Positions 24,156 to 33,836 of a stretch of DNA of 48,080 nucleotides are shown here, one piece after another; the stretch's first letter is position 1; each line of letters starts with the position of its first letter. The notes under the pieces are model-generated. The model made no database searches. It was not told the DNA's origin and saw only the letters and a program-made list of their open reading frames with translations. This stretch comes from Legionella qingyii (GTDB taxonomy: Bacteria > Pseudomonadota > Gammaproteobacteria > Legionellales > Legionellaceae): the NCBI RefSeq assembly GCF_003184185.1, contig NZ_QHJG01000037.1, positions 1 to 48,080 of the forward strand, in the 5' to 3' direction. A program made the translations under genes and the position numbers.

Positions 24156-26441
24156 ATGAGAACAGCAAAAGTAATAACGAACGAAGAAAAGACAAATGAG
24201 CAATCTATAAAAAAAAATATTTCAGCCAAAACCAAAAATAAGAAACTTGAAGTACGTGCATTAGTGGACAATGCTGCCAAACGGATTGCCCCAGTTTGGC
24301 CTCTTGAAACCTTTATAGCGTGCAACCCCTTACAAGGATTTGAAGCACAAACTTTTGAAGAAGCCTTAGCAAAGGGTGGTTTTAGACGAAAGGAAATGAC
24401 ACGCAATCGTGCTTTAGAAGACGTCAACCTGCACATGATTAAATGGTGTGGCGGCTTTTTTGATGCAGGACAAGGTGCTATCGAAATGCCGCATCAAGAT
24501 AAAGGATTCTATTTCGGATTTTTAAAACTAGCTTGTTTTGATAAAAAGCTTCATCGTAATAAAAAAGAGGCAAAAAAATGGTTAATGGAATTACCTGAAG
24601 AAGCTGAAGAGGCAATTATTCTTTGTCTGAATAAACTCCAGGTGCCCAAGGAAAAAGAAGAAGAGTTCATCACCCAAACCTTTCTTCATTTACCAGGTTG
24701 GGCTGGCTTTGTGAAATGGAAAACTCACTGGCACAATCCAACGACAGTAGACAAACAACCCATTACCCTAATGGATTTTCTTGCAGTACGCCTCGTGATT
24801 ACGTGTTTGCTCTGGCCAGAAGCTTCCCAGGAAAAAAAAAGCGAAGAAGATGGTTCTTTGGTTCAACAAACTCTTGAAGAAATAAAAAGCACTGAAAAGC
24901 ACTATGAGCAAAATTTGATGAAAATACTTTTGCTTCAAGTCAATCAATTGGCAAAGAAGCCTCAAAGAGCTGATGCGCAACTTGTGTTTTGTATTGATGT
25001 TCGCTCCGAACCCATTCGCAGAGCTATAGAGAGGTTGGGCAATTATGAAACACTGGGATTTGCTGGCTTTTTTGGTTTACCTATTCGTGTTCAGGAATTT
25101 GAGAGTGGTAAAACAAAAGACTGCTGTCCTGTATTATTAAAACCACGTTATCGTATCGATGAAAGGCCAAGTGCTGCAAATGCAAGTTTTATTGAACAAC
25201 ACCAACAGGGAAAAGCAATTAAGTCCAACCTTAGCAAGATGTATCAAGAATTAAAATATAATTTTGCAACTCCTTTTGCATTAGTTGAAACACTTGGCGC
25301 TTGGTGTGGTTTGAAGATGTTGTTTCAATCGCTGGCTCCAAGTTTGACCAAGCAATCGAGCCAAGCATTACACCATTACATTGCCCCCAAAATCCAAACA
25401 GAGCCTTCGTTTGAATTAAATGAGGCCAATTTGGAACATGGCATCGCCCTAAGCGAGCAGATTGACTATGCCGAAACCGTATTACACCTCATGGGGCTTA
25501 CTTCAGATTTTGCAAAGCTCATTATTCTTTGTGGTCATGGAAGTGCTACAGAAAATAATCCCTATGCTTCCGCTTTAGATTGTGGTGCATGTGGTGGGAA
25601 TCATGGTGGAGTCAATGCCCAATTATTAGCCGCAATACTTAATAAAACAGAAGTGCGAAGCGCTTTAGAGGTTAAAGGCATTCATATTCCTCTCGACACA
25701 GTGTTTTATGGTGCACTTCATAATACCACTACCGACTCCGTTGAAATTTATAATCTGAAATCAAGTAAAATCATTTATCCAAGCCTACTAAATCAGTTGC
25801 TTATTGATTTGGAGGAGGCAAAATCCAGCAATAATTTTGAGCGAGGTCGAAAATTAAATTCAACCGATGCAGCAAAGGACATTAAGCGAAGAAGTCAGGA
25901 TTGGTCTGAAACAAGACCTGAATGGGGTCTTGCACGTAATGCCGCTTTTATTGTTGCCCCTCGCACTCTAACAAAAAACATCAATCTTGATGGTCGATGT
26001 TTTTTGCATTCTTATGATTGGGAACAAGATCCTGAAGGGAGTTTTCTTGAAACGATTCTGACTGCACCCATGGTAGTTGCTCAATGGATTAATACCCAAT
26101 ATTTGTTTTCAACCCTCGATAACGTTGCTTATGGAAGTGGCAGCAAAATCACTCACAATGTCACGGGTAAAATTGGCATCATGCAAGGTAATGGCAGCGA
26201 TTTAATGCATGGTCTTCCCCTGCAATCGGTGATGAGCAGTGATGAAAGCCCCTACCATCAGCCGCAACGTTTACTGACTGTAGTTTATGCACCACAGGCA
26301 CTTGTATCAAACATCATCGAACGACAAGCGGTATTAAAAACATTGTTCTTCAATGAATGGGTTCACCTTGTCCTCATTGAACCGAGTACTGGTTTAGCCT
26401 ACAAACTGAATCAAAAAGGCAATTGGATTTTAGCGAACTAA
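24156..26441 (+). CDS. dabA: DAB inorganic-carbon pump, carbonic-anhydrase-like subunit (DUF2309)
   Basis: This 761-residue DUF2309/UPF0753 protein starts after a strong GAGGAG site. The zinc ligands expected from the Halothiobacillus homologue are all present: C279 and D281 in FCIDVRSEP, and H461 and C476 in [10 protein letters not shown] and [11 protein letters not shown]. An N-terminal segment [16 protein letters not shown] is typical. DabA is thought to hydrate CO2 vectorially at the membrane when driven by DabB, raising cytoplasmic bicarbonate. In a heterotroph without carboxysomes this would feed carboxylases; the following purE and purK fit that role. Confidence 0.93.
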   Translation: MRTAKVITNEEKTNEQSIKKNISAKTKNKKLEVRALVDNAAKRIAPVWPLETFIACNPLQGFEAQTFEEALAKGGFRRKEMTRNRALEDVNLHMIKWCGGFFDAGQGAIEMPHQDKGFYFGFLKLACFDKKLHRNKKEAKKWLMELPEEAEEAIILCLNKLQVPKEKEEEFITQTFLHLPGWAGFVKWKTHWHNPTTVDKQPITLMDFLAVRLVITCLLWPEASQEKKSEEDGSLVQQTLEEIKSTEKHYEQNLMKILLLQVNQLAKKPQRADAQLVFCIDVRSEPIRRAIERLGNYETLGFAGFFGLPIRVQEFESGKTKDCCPVLLKPRYRIDERPSAANASFIEQHQQGKAIKSNLSKMYQELKYNFATPFALVETLGAWCGLKMLFQSLAPSLTKQSSQALHHYIAPKIQTEPSFELNEANLEHGIALSEQIDYAETVLHLMGLTSDFAKLIILCGHGSATENNPYASALDCGACGGNHGGVNAQLLAAILNKTEVRSALEVKGIHIPLDTVFYGALHNTTTDSVEIYNLKSSKIIYPSLLNQLLIDLEEAKSSNNFERGRKLNSTDAAKDIKRRSQDWSETRPEWGLARNAAFIVAPRTLTKNINLDGRCFLHSYDWEQDPEGSFLETILTAPMVVAQWINTQYLFSTLDNVAYGSGSKITHNVTGKIGIMQGNGSDLMHGLPLQSVMSSDESPYHQPQRLLTVVYAPQALVSNIIERQAVLKTLFFNEWVHLVLIEPSTGLAYKLNQKGNWILAN

Positions 26442-26456
26442 AACAAGGAGAAAAAA

Positions 26457-26825
26457 ATGAATGTTATTAAAGTTCAAGAACGTAAAGATATTGGGATTAA
26501 CCTACATCCAATGAAAAAAATAGAAATCATAGTCTCTGGCGAGCACGAGCAGCTCATCAGCTCGATGATGGAGGAAGCAAAAGTCACTGGATTTACATTA
26601 TTAAGAAACATCTCAGGCAAAGGTCATAATGGATTTCATGAGGGAAAAATATTATTCAACGACAGGGCTTCACTGATTATGTTTCTTGCCGTAGCTCCTG
26701 AGGAGGTAATAGCAACCCTTGCCTTAGGAATGAAAACCTTATTTCAACAGAATTCGGGCGTTATGTTTGTCTCCGATGTAGATGTAGCGCGAATGGATTA
26801 TTTTCATTCAACCACAGGGGCTTAA
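26457..26825 (+). CDS. PII-like signalling protein of the DAB operon
   Basis: The 122-residue protein has a PII-type ferredoxin-like pattern: strand KKIEIIVSGEH, helix EQLISSMMEEAKV, a turn GFTLLRNISGKGHNGFHEGK that would be the T-loop region, and a VMFVSDVDVARMD end. PII-like proteins linked to bicarbonate transporters and carboxysomes (SbtB, CPII) bind adenine nucleotides and adjust transport to carbon and energy status. It sits 15 bases after dabA with an AAGGAG site. Regulation of the DAB pump is inferred from position. The residues for uridylylation in GlnB are not evident. Confidence 0.75.
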   Translation: MNVIKVQERKDIGINLHPMKKIEIIVSGEHEQLISSMMEEAKVTGFTLLRNISGKGHNGFHEGKILFNDRASLIMFLAVAPEEVIATLALGMKTLFQQNSGVMFVSDVDVARMDYFHSTTGA

Positions 26826-26827
26826 TC

Positions 26828-27661
26828 ATGCATTATCAGAATCAGTCAGTTTTACTTGCCTCAAAACATGAGAAAGAAAAAGCAATCGCCGATGTATTTT
26901 TTGAAAAACTCGCGTGCACACTTGATGTGCACGAATTTGATACCGACCAATTTGGTACATTTACTGGTGAAATAGCAAGGACATTAAGTCCCTATGATAC
27001 CTGTGTTTTAAAGGCAAGACGTGCCGCAGAACATTATGGGTATGAGTTAGCAATTGCAAGCGAGGGAAGTTTTGGCCCTCATCCAGCATTTCCCTTTATT
27101 GCCAGTGACCATGAAATCATGGTGTTTTTAGATCGCAAAAACAATTGGGTTATTACAGAGCAATATACTACACCCAAAACAAATTACCGCATGATGACCC
27201 TAACCCCACAAACAGAGCTAAGGAACTTTTTAGAACAAGCGGGGTTTCCCGAGCATGCACTGACCCTACAAACCAATAGTGACAAAAAGGTCATTGCGAA
27301 AGGGATTAGAGACATCAAGGCGCTCGAGACGGCCTTGGATCTTGGATTCCAACAAGAAAAAGAACTCTTTCTTGCAACGGATATGAGAGCCATGATGAAT
27401 CCAACGCGGATGCATGCGATTTCTGTACTCGCCCAAAAGTTAGCCGAGCGAATTCAATGTTGTTGTCCCCATTGTTGTACTCCCGGCTTTGGGTTTAAAG
27501 AAACATCCGGCCATCTCCCTTGCAAAGTATGTACCTCAGCAACATCGTTATACCAGCAAGAAATCTGGGGTTGTATCCAATGTGATTATCGCGACACACG
27601 CGCTCGAAAAGACGGTTTAGATTCAGCAGATCCTCAATATTGTAATAATTGTAATCCTTAG
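26828..27661 (+). CDS. DUF6671-like protein with C-terminal zinc ribbons
   Basis: The 277-residue protein has an N-terminal domain with FGTFTGEIARTLSPYDT, ARRAAEHYGYELAIASEGSF and GPHPAFPF, which I associate with DUF6671. Its C-terminal 70 residues are rich in cysteine pairs: CCCPHCCTPGFG, LPCKVC, CIQC and CNNC. These pairs probably bind zinc like a ribbon. The biochemical role is unknown. It starts two bases after the PII-like stop and is followed 29 bases later by purE, so it belongs to the DAB operon. A link to zinc supply for DabA or to carbon sensing is speculative. Confidence 0.7.
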   Translation: MHYQNQSVLLASKHEKEKAIADVFFEKLACTLDVHEFDTDQFGTFTGEIARTLSPYDTCVLKARRAAEHYGYELAIASEGSFGPHPAFPFIASDHEIMVFLDRKNNWVITEQYTTPKTNYRMMTLTPQTELRNFLEQAGFPEHALTLQTNSDKKVIAKGIRDIKALETALDLGFQQEKELFLATDMRAMMNPTRMHAISVLAQKLAERIQCCCPHCCTPGFGFKETSGHLPCKVCTSATSLYQQEIWGCIQCDYRDTRARKDGLDSADPQYCNNCNP

Positions 27662-27690
27662 AAATATAACCAATTTAGGAGCGAATTCAG

Positions 27691-28194
27691 ATGCAAAATA
27701 AAACCTTGGTTGGAATCGTTATGGGTTCTCAAAGTGATTGGAAAATACTTTGTGAGACAGCAAAAACATTAGATAGTTTAAAAATTTCTTTTGAAACAGA
27801 AATTGTATCAGCGCATAGAACACCAGAAAAACTCTATGACTATGCACGAAGTGCCGCAGACCGGGGAATACAGATTATTATTGCTGGCGCTGGTGGTGCA
27901 GCACACCTTCCAGGAATGATGGCAGCAATGACGAGGCTTCCTGTTTTAGGTGTACCAATCCCTTCTGCTTTACTTGATGGTTTAGACTCACTGCTTTCTA
28001 TAGTTCAAATGCCAGCAGGCGTACCTGTTGGTACTTTAGCTGTTGGTAAAGCCGGAGCGATTAATGCGGCACTCTTGGCTGCAGCAATCCTTGCAAATAA
28101 CGATACAGAGATTTGTGAGCGCTTAAATCAATATCGGGCACAACAAAGTCAAAAAGTTCTTGAAACCAATCAGCCCCAATTGGAGTTATTATGA
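27691..28194 (+). CDS. purE: N5-carboxyaminoimidazole ribonucleotide mutase
   Basis: This 167-residue protein carries the PurE signature: [13 protein letters not shown] at the N-terminus, [13 protein letters not shown] with the catalytic histidine, and [14 protein letters not shown]. It converts N5-CAIR to CAIR in purine synthesis. A GGAG site precedes the ATG and the stop overlaps purK by four bases. Its position downstream of the DAB genes, on the same strand with a 29-base gap, suggests read-through from the carbon pump operon. Confidence 0.95.
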   Translation: MQNKTLVGIVMGSQSDWKILCETAKTLDSLKISFETEIVSAHRTPEKLYDYARSAADRGIQIIIAGAGGAAHLPGMMAAMTRLPVLGVPIPSALLDGLDSLLSIVQMPAGVPVGTLAVGKAGAINAALLAAAILANNDTEICERLNQYRAQQSQKVLETNQPQLELL

Positions 28195-29291
28195 AACTCG
28201 GTATCTTAGGTGGTGGACAATTAGCAAAAATGCTGGTTCTTGCTGCACACTCGTTAGGGATTCGCACTGTCTGCTTATCACCCGATCCCAATCCCTGTAT
28301 CCGTGATATAACACGTCTGGTTTCAGCGCCATTCTGTGACGAGAAGGCACTCATCGAGTTGTGTAATGAAGTGGATTGCGTCACGTTTGAAACGGAAAAT
28401 ATACCCTTTGCTTGCGCTGAATTGATTGCCGAAAAAGTTCCATTTTACCCCACTACAAAAGCACTTAAAATTACTCAAGATCGCTTATTGGAAAAATCAT
28501 TTTTAAGATCATTAGGGATCAAAACTGCGCGTTTTGCCGCGATTGAAACACAGGATGAACTGCATGATACGTTTACAAGTTGGAATAAGCGCGCCATTTT
28601 GAAAACAAGACGATTTGGTTATGACGGCAAAGGACAATATGCTATTAATGAGCTGCCTGACTTGGCAAAAGCCTGGGATAGGCTACAGTCTTGCGATTTA
28701 ATTTTGGAGCAGTTCGTTCCTTTTCAGGATGAACTATCTCTCATTGCTGTAAGAAATCAGCGAGATGAAATACATTTTTATCCTCTAATTAGAAATCAAC
28801 ATGCTCATGGCATACTCCAATGGTCTGAAGCTCCATTAGAAAATAATCTATTGCAACAAAAAGCCCAAACTATTGCCAAAAAGATTATGTATTCTTTGGA
28901 ATATGTTGGTGTCATGACCATCGAGTTTTTTCACCAAGACGGCAATTTAATGGTCAATGAAATCGCTCCCAGGGTTCACAACTCGGGACATCTAACTATT
29001 GAAGGGGCAGTAACCAGTCAGTTTGAAAATCATTTACGTGCAATTTTTTCTCTACCCTTAGGTAATTGTGAATTGATTAGTAATTGCCTTTTAGTAAACT
29101 GTCTTGGCAAGATGTTTCCCATCCATTCTTGCCTTAAGATACCAGGAGTTCATTATCATGATTACGGTAAAAGTCCTTACCCTAATCGCAAGGTTGGACA
29201 TATCACCTTAATCGACAGAAATCGTGAACGATACCAAAACAGCAAGCTTAAGCTCATAAAAATACAACAGAAGGTCGTCAATTTATTATAA
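28191..29291 (+). CDS. purK: N5-carboxyaminoimidazole ribonucleotide synthase
   Basis: The 366-residue ATP-grasp protein has [17 protein letters not shown] at the start, [11 protein letters not shown] in the nucleotide-binding region and [17 protein letters not shown] near residue 260. PurK uses ATP and bicarbonate to carboxylate AIR; PurE then moves the carboxyl group. It overlaps purE by four bases and is the last gene of the run that starts with dabB. Bicarbonate is its direct substrate, which gives the operon a metabolic logic. Confidence 0.95.
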   Translation: MKLGILGGGQLAKMLVLAAHSLGIRTVCLSPDPNPCIRDITRLVSAPFCDEKALIELCNEVDCVTFETENIPFACAELIAEKVPFYPTTKALKITQDRLLEKSFLRSLGIKTARFAAIETQDELHDTFTSWNKRAILKTRRFGYDGKGQYAINELPDLAKAWDRLQSCDLILEQFVPFQDELSLIAVRNQRDEIHFYPLIRNQHAHGILQWSEAPLENNLLQQKAQTIAKKIMYSLEYVGVMTIEFFHQDGNLMVNEIAPRVHNSGHLTIEGAVTSQFENHLRAIFSLPLGNCELISNCLLVNCLGKMFPIHSCLKIPGVHYHDYGKSPYPNRKVGHITLIDRNRERYQNSKLKLIKIQQKVVNLL

Positions 29292-29569
29292 ATGCAGTAA
29301 GAAAAAGAAGATAAAATGTTGATGCAATTCTTTATTTATAATGGCCTAAATGGAGTAGTTGAAGGGTTTAAACAACGCCTTCCTACTAATAAGATTGACT
29401 TATAACCTTAAAGAGTAGTAACCTATCTTCAGCTAGAAAAATGTCTATTTTATTCTCTCCAAATCGTCGTTTTATTCATTTAATCCCTCGTTAGGTAGTT
29501 TTTAATTCTTGACCGGTTTCCGGCTAAATTCGCCTATACAGGCATTATAATAAACAATTAGGAACAACT
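29292..29569 (+). promoter_or_regulatory. Leader region of cold-shock gene
   Basis: This 278-base gap after purK holds no gene. A hairpin with arms GTAG..GAAGG and CCTTCCTAC (29355-29386) may end the purK transcript, but no T-run follows. TTGACC at 29509-29514 is a possible -35 box for the cold-shock gene, with a weak -10 about 18 bases on. A long structured 5' leader would be usual for a cspA-type gene; its extent cannot be fixed here. Confidence 0.3.
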
Positions 29570-29779
29570 ATGTCTAAAACAGTAAATGGAGTCGTTAAAT
29601 GGTTTAACGAAGCGAAAGGATTTGGTTTTATTGAGCAAGAAGGCGGTCCGGATGTATTTGCCCACTTTAAAGAAATTTCAAGTTCTGGCTTTAAAACCCT
29701 CACAGAGGGCCAGCGAGTACAATTCATTGTGACGCAAGGAGCTAAAGGTCTTCAAGCACAAAATATAATAGCTCTTTAA
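29570..29779 (+). CDS. Cold-shock domain protein (CspA family)
   Basis: The 69-residue single cold-shock domain has both RNA-binding motifs, KGFGFIEQ (RNP1) and VFAHFKEI (RNP2-like), after an N-terminal [10 protein letters not shown]. It binds single-stranded RNA and acts as an RNA chaperone or antiterminator. GGAAC precedes the ATG. A weak hairpin with ACCACTA and TAGTGGT arms lies at 29812-29831. The next gene, dbpA, also acts on RNA. Confidence 0.93.
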   Translation: MSKTVNGVVKWFNEAKGFGFIEQEGGPDVFAHFKEISSSGFKTLTEGQRVQFIVTQGAKGLQAQNIIAL

Positions 29780-30132
29780 TTGAAATAGCTAATATTTTTT
29801 TACCACTATATCTCACTGTAGTTGTAGTGGTTACTTTGAGGACATTATAAGTAGTTATAACCCAAGAGAATTACACCTCCCGCAGGCGTTCTCGATAATT
29901 TATACTAATTTTTAATATATTAAACAGTTTGGCGAGCACACAGATTATCCTAATGTATTTGTACCTATGTATATCTACCCATTTTACTTACAAAGAGTGA
30001 ACTGGCGGCATTTATCGATTAAGAAAACAGAAAATTATTGGAAAAGAGCTGCAAACATAATTACGGTGCAAACCGACGAACCAAGTCTTATACGAATCAA
30101 TAGCAAATTAAGCACAATGGGGAGGCAACTTC
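29780..30132. other. Gap between cold-shock and helicase genes
   Basis: No supported gene is present. The first 50 bases hold the weak hairpin at 29812-29831. The remainder is AT-rich and may be the leader of the helicase transcript, ending in a GGGAGG ribosome-binding site at 30119-30124. A 62-codon open frame at 29967-30155 lacks family features and runs into the helicase start. Confidence 0.5.
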
Positions 30133-31539
30133 ATGAATCAATCAGAATACACTGAGCAACACCTATCATTTTCTCAATTCCCCCTTCGTCAAGAATTAAT
30201 AAAGAGCCTTGCTTCGTTAAATTATGAACGTATGACTCCGATTCAAATGCAAAGTCTGCCCATCATTCTTAAAAATGAAGATATTATAGCTCAGGCAAAA
30301 ACAGGGAGTGGAAAGACCGCTGCTTTTTCTTTGTCTTTATTAAATAATTTGAAAATTTCTTTTTTTGCAGTACAAAGCTTGGTTCTTTGCCCTACTCGGG
30401 AACTGGCAGAACAAGTAAGTCAAGCCATCCGTCGCTTAGCTTGTTTCATGCCCAATGTCAAAATTATTAATTTATCTGGTGGCATACCGATGAAGCCTCA
30501 GCTAGATTCATTACGGCATGGATCTCATATCATTGTAGGAACACCGGGGAGAGTTCTTAAGCATTTAAAAAACGCCTCTTTAGACTTATCTCAGGTAAAA
30601 GCTTTAGTCTTAGATGAGGCAGATAGAATGCTGGATATGGGATTTTTTGATGACATTAAGAGCATTATTTCGATTTGTCCGAAACAACGACAAACCTTAC
30701 TTTTTTCCGCAACCTACCCTGAAGAGATCAAACAGCTATCAAAACAATTCATGAAGAACCCGAAAGAAATTTATGTAGAGACGCATCCTGAAGAAATTAA
30801 TATTGAACAACATTTTTATGAAGTCGAGAAACAAGCTCAGAAATTTCCCCTATTAAAAGCATTACTATTGCACTATCGACCCGCTTCAGTATTAATCTTC
30901 TGTAATACCAAACAACAAACTGTAGAAGTTACAGACCAACTCATCTGCGAAGGATTCAGTGCAGTCGCTTTAAATGGAGACATGGAACAAGCCGATCGTG
31001 ATCTTGCTGTCTTGCGTTTTGCCAACCAAAGTTGTTCTATTCTTGTTGCCACTGATGTTGCGGCGCGAGGACTTGATATAAAGGAACTTTCTGCAGTGAT
31101 TAATTTTGATCTCGCTTATGATCATGACGTCCATATTCATCGTATTGGTCGAACTGGACGAGCCGGAAGTAAAGGCATTGCCTTAAGCATTATAACGCCA
31201 GCAGATGCACAACGAATTTGCATCATTGAAGACAACCTCCCACAGCCCATTCATTGGGGGAACATTCATGAGTTAGAAAATAACTCTAGCACGCGCTTAA
31301 TGCCAGAAATGGTTACACTCTGTCTTGCTTCCGGTAAAAAAGATAAAATTCGCCCTGGTGACATCCTTGGGGCATTAACCAAAGATGCAGGATTAGCCGG
31401 CAACACGATTGGTAAAATTAACATCACAACCATATACTCCTATGTTGCAATCCACCACAGCCAAGCTGATAAAGCGTACCAATATTTACAAAGTGGGAAA
31501 TTAAAAGGACGCAAAGTTAATGTGCGTAAAATAAATTGA
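30133..31539 (+). CDS. dbpA: DEAD-box ATP-dependent RNA helicase DbpA
   Basis: The 468-residue helicase has the Q motif (RMTPIQMQSLP), motif I AKTGSGKTAAF, motif II DEAD in LVLDEADRMLDMGF, motif III SAT and motif VI HRIGRTGRAG. The C-terminal 75 residues form the DbpA RRM-like domain (DILGALTKDAGLAGNTIGKI, YSYVAIHH), which targets hairpin 92 of 23S rRNA during 50S assembly. The ATG follows GGGAGG. It neighbours the cold-shock gene, consistent with ribosome maturation at low temperature. Confidence 0.93.
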   Translation: MNQSEYTEQHLSFSQFPLRQELIKSLASLNYERMTPIQMQSLPIILKNEDIIAQAKTGSGKTAAFSLSLLNNLKISFFAVQSLVLCPTRELAEQVSQAIRRLACFMPNVKIINLSGGIPMKPQLDSLRHGSHIIVGTPGRVLKHLKNASLDLSQVKALVLDEADRMLDMGFFDDIKSIISICPKQRQTLLFSATYPEEIKQLSKQFMKNPKEIYVETHPEEINIEQHFYEVEKQAQKFPLLKALLLHYRPASVLIFCNTKQQTVEVTDQLICEGFSAVALNGDMEQADRDLAVLRFANQSCSILVATDVAARGLDIKELSAVINFDLAYDHDVHIHRIGRTGRAGSKGIALSIITPADAQRICIIEDNLPQPIHWGNIHELENNSSTRLMPEMVTLCLASGKKDKIRPGDILGALTKDAGLAGNTIGKINITTIYSYVAIHHSQADKAYQYLQSGKLKGRKVNVRKIN

Positions 31540-31580
31540 GTGTTCTAAAATCCACAAAAAAAGAAGGGTTCTTATTTAAA

Positions 31581-31623
31581 AGACCTAATAATATAGGTCT
31601 ATGGATTTATTAAAAGCTTTTAA
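31581..31623 (+). terminator. Hairpins after dbpA
   Basis: AGACCTA-ATAATA-TAGGTCT (31581-31600) is a perfect 7-base stem. The 14-base palindrome TTAAAAGCTTTTAA follows at 31610-31623. These could end dbpA transcription, but a clear T-run is lacking. Confidence 0.3.
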
Positions 31624-31674
31624 AGCAATAATATATAAAGATATTGCATTATTTAATATCAGGATATCACTCAA

Positions 31675-32586
31675 ATGAACGTACAAGAGGGACTTCATGA
31701 ACGACGAGCTCTTAAAATATCAATAACTGTTACCTTTCTCTTAGCCGTGATAGGTATATTATTTGGACTATTGTCGGGCTCATTGGCTATCGTCTTTGAC
31801 GGTATGTTTAATATGGTTGATACTGTTATGTCAATCCTGGCCTTTTTTGTTGCCCGCCTTTTAACAAGAAAAGGGAATCGGAGATTTCAATACGGTTACT
31901 GGCATATTGAACCTATGGTTCTTGTTTTGAATGGAAGTATTCTAATACTTCTCTGTACTTATGCGATGATCAATGCAATAGGTAGTTTAATGTCCGGCGG
32001 GCATGAGCTGAATTTTGATTGGGCATTTGTATTTGCTCTTTTGGTGTTTTTTTTATCAACCAGCATGTATTTTTATTTGATAAAAAAAAATCGCAAAATT
32101 AAATCTGAATTCTTGCGACTAGATATTCAAAGCTGGTTAATGTCTGCGTTGATTTCCGTTTCGCTTCTATTGGCATTTGGTATCGCAACCTTGCTTGATG
32201 GTGGGGCTTACGGATATTTTACCCCCTACATTGATCCCCTTATTTTAGCGATTCTTACTGCTTGTTTGATTTTTGTGCCTATGGCCGCAATCCGTGATGC
32301 AATGCGAGACATATTTCGCATGGCACCCTTGGAGCTTGATGAAAAGATAAGAGATTTTTTAGATGAGCTTACCAAACAGCGTAATTTTAAAACCTATACA
32401 AGCTACGTTGCAAAAATAGGACGTGCACAATTTATTGAAATACATATAGTAGTGCCCAAGAGTTTTCCCATTTCAAGCATTGAAACCCTGGATGAAATTC
32501 GTAATGAAATCGCATTGGCCATTGGAAAAGACACACCTCAACGTTGGCTAACCATCGCCTTTACTGCAAATGAAAAATGGATTTAG
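31675..32586 (+). CDS. Cation diffusion facilitator (CDF) family metal transporter
   Basis: The 303-residue protein has six membrane helices with the CDF metal-site region in helix two (VFDGMFNMVDTVMS), RFQYGYWHIEPM in the following loop, and a helix-five region with YIDPLILAIL. A cytoplasmic domain with FIEIHIVVP ends the protein. These carriers export divalent metals in exchange for protons. The residues that set metal preference cannot be read with confidence. It stands alone between dbpA and the cyclase. Confidence 0.88.
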   Translation: MNVQEGLHERRALKISITVTFLLAVIGILFGLLSGSLAIVFDGMFNMVDTVMSILAFFVARLLTRKGNRRFQYGYWHIEPMVLVLNGSILILLCTYAMINAIGSLMSGGHELNFDWAFVFALLVFFLSTSMYFYLIKKNRKIKSEFLRLDIQSWLMSALISVSLLLAFGIATLLDGGAYGYFTPYIDPLILAILTACLIFVPMAAIRDAMRDIFRMAPLELDEKIRDFLDELTKQRNFKTYTSYVAKIGRAQFIEIHIVVPKSFPISSIETLDEIRNEIALAIGKDTPQRWLTIAFTANEKWI

Positions 32587-32671
32587 CAAGCGTTTTACTC
32601 AAATTGCATAGGGATATGTGTATCCTGATTTAATCCCTACTTTTAACAGTTATTTTTCAGGAGGCATCCAG

Positions 32672-33589
32672 TTAAATATCACAATAATATTGAATACGTA
32701 AGTCGTGTTTTTTAGCATGGTACATTGCCTTATCAGCATATTCAATCAACTGATCGATATTATCTGTATCCTTGGGATAAATGCTAATTCCAATGCTGAT
32801 GGATACATTAACTTTATTTCCATCAATTGCAAAAGGCTGCTCAATGGCATTAACAATACGATTAGCATAGTTCTCGAGCCACGGCTCTTCATTGAGTGAA
32901 ACAATCGCTACAAACTCATCCCCACCAACTCTGGCAATCGTATCTTCCTTCCTTGTAATGGCAGAAAACCGATTTCCAACAAGTTTCAATAACTTATCGC
33001 CAACACAATGTCCAAATGTGTCATTGACGTATTTAAATTTATTTAAATCCATAAATAAAAGAGCTGTTTTTTCATCAAATTTATTATCTGAAATCTTGCT
33101 CACCCGTTCTCGAAAAAGGTTACGGTTTGGTAGTTCGGTTAGGGGATCATAAAATGCTAAATGATACTTGTTCTTGATGTCGCTCTTCAGATAGGTGATG
33201 TCTGAGAAAATGGCTAAATAAAACAGTTGTTCGCTGTTTGCAAAATGAATTTTTGAGATGGTCAAATATTCAGGATAAATTTGTCCAGACTTCCTTCGGT
33301 TCCAAATTTCCCCTTCCCATGCCCCATTATTCGTAATGTCTGCCCACATTTGTTCATAAAAGTCTTTGCCATGATACCCTGAATGCAACATTCCAGGATT
33401 ATTTCCTATGGCTTCACTTTTATTGTAGCCTGTAATAGTTGTAAATGCCGGATTAATATAAATAATTGTAGAATTCGCATCAGTAATCGTTATGCCATTT
33501 TTGACCAGGTTAAAAATTCGCTTTTCTTCTTTAAGGTCGATTAAAAAAGAATTAATTGTTCTTTCGTTTAAATTGTTTGCCATATTCAT
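32672..33589 (-). CDS. PAS-GGDEF diguanylate cyclase
   Basis: The 305-residue protein has a PAS domain (about 25-135, with YINPAFTTITGYNKSEAIG and WEGEIWNRRKSG) and a GGDEF domain with intact GGDEF at 222-226. An inhibitory I-site RKED at 213-216, five residues before it, suggests product feedback. It would make cyclic di-GMP in response to a ligand or redox signal sensed by PAS. There is no signal peptide or membrane segment, so sensing is cytoplasmic. An alternative start is Met3. It lies alone, divergent from the P-type ATPase gene. Confidence 0.93.
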   Translation of the reverse strand: MNMANNLNERTINSFLIDLKEEKRIFNLVKNGITITDANSTIIYINPAFTTITGYNKSEAIGNNPGMLHSGYHGKDFYEQMWADITNNGAWEGEIWNRRKSGQIYPEYLTISKIHFANSEQLFYLAIFSDITYLKSDIKNKYHLAFYDPLTELPNRNLFRERVSKISDNKFDEKTALLFMDLNKFKYVNDTFGHCVGDKLLKLVGNRFSAITRKEDTIARVGGDEFVAIVSLNEEPWLENYANRIVNAIEQPFAIDGNKVNVSISIGISIYPKDTDNIDQLIEYADKAMYHAKKHDLRIQYYCDI

Positions 33590-33791
33590 ATTCCATTTTC
33601 ACATCGCAAAATACCTAAAGCACTACAAGGATACTGAACCTATCCGCTCTATCACTTCCACTATGTCAAATAACATTATAGTAAATTCTAGGTAATGCTG
33701 TTCCATATCCTTCGAAAGTCTTCTGCAATAGAGTACAAAAAGATTTTAGTCAATTTTAATCATATTGCAATGCTCTCCCTGTGCAATCGCT

Positions 33792-33811
33792 TAAGTTTAT
33801 ATCTAAACTTA
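33792..33811. promoter_or_regulatory. Palindrome before P-type ATPase gene
   Basis: TAAGTTTA-TATC-TAAACTTA is a perfect 8-4-8 inverted repeat ending 25 bases before the ATG. The distance fits an operator over the promoter or leader, or an mRNA hairpin near the ribosome site. No regulator gene is adjacent. Confidence 0.4.
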
Positions 33812-33836
33812 TTTAAAACGGATTGTGTGAGTCAAT

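Noticed and set aside
29812..29831. Rho-independent terminator after the cold-shock gene
   Set aside because: The stem is only seven bases and the T-run lies on the wrong side.
29967..30155. 62-codon plus-strand open frame before dbpA
   Set aside because: No ribosome-binding site, no family pattern, and it overlaps the dbpA start; more likely leader sequence.
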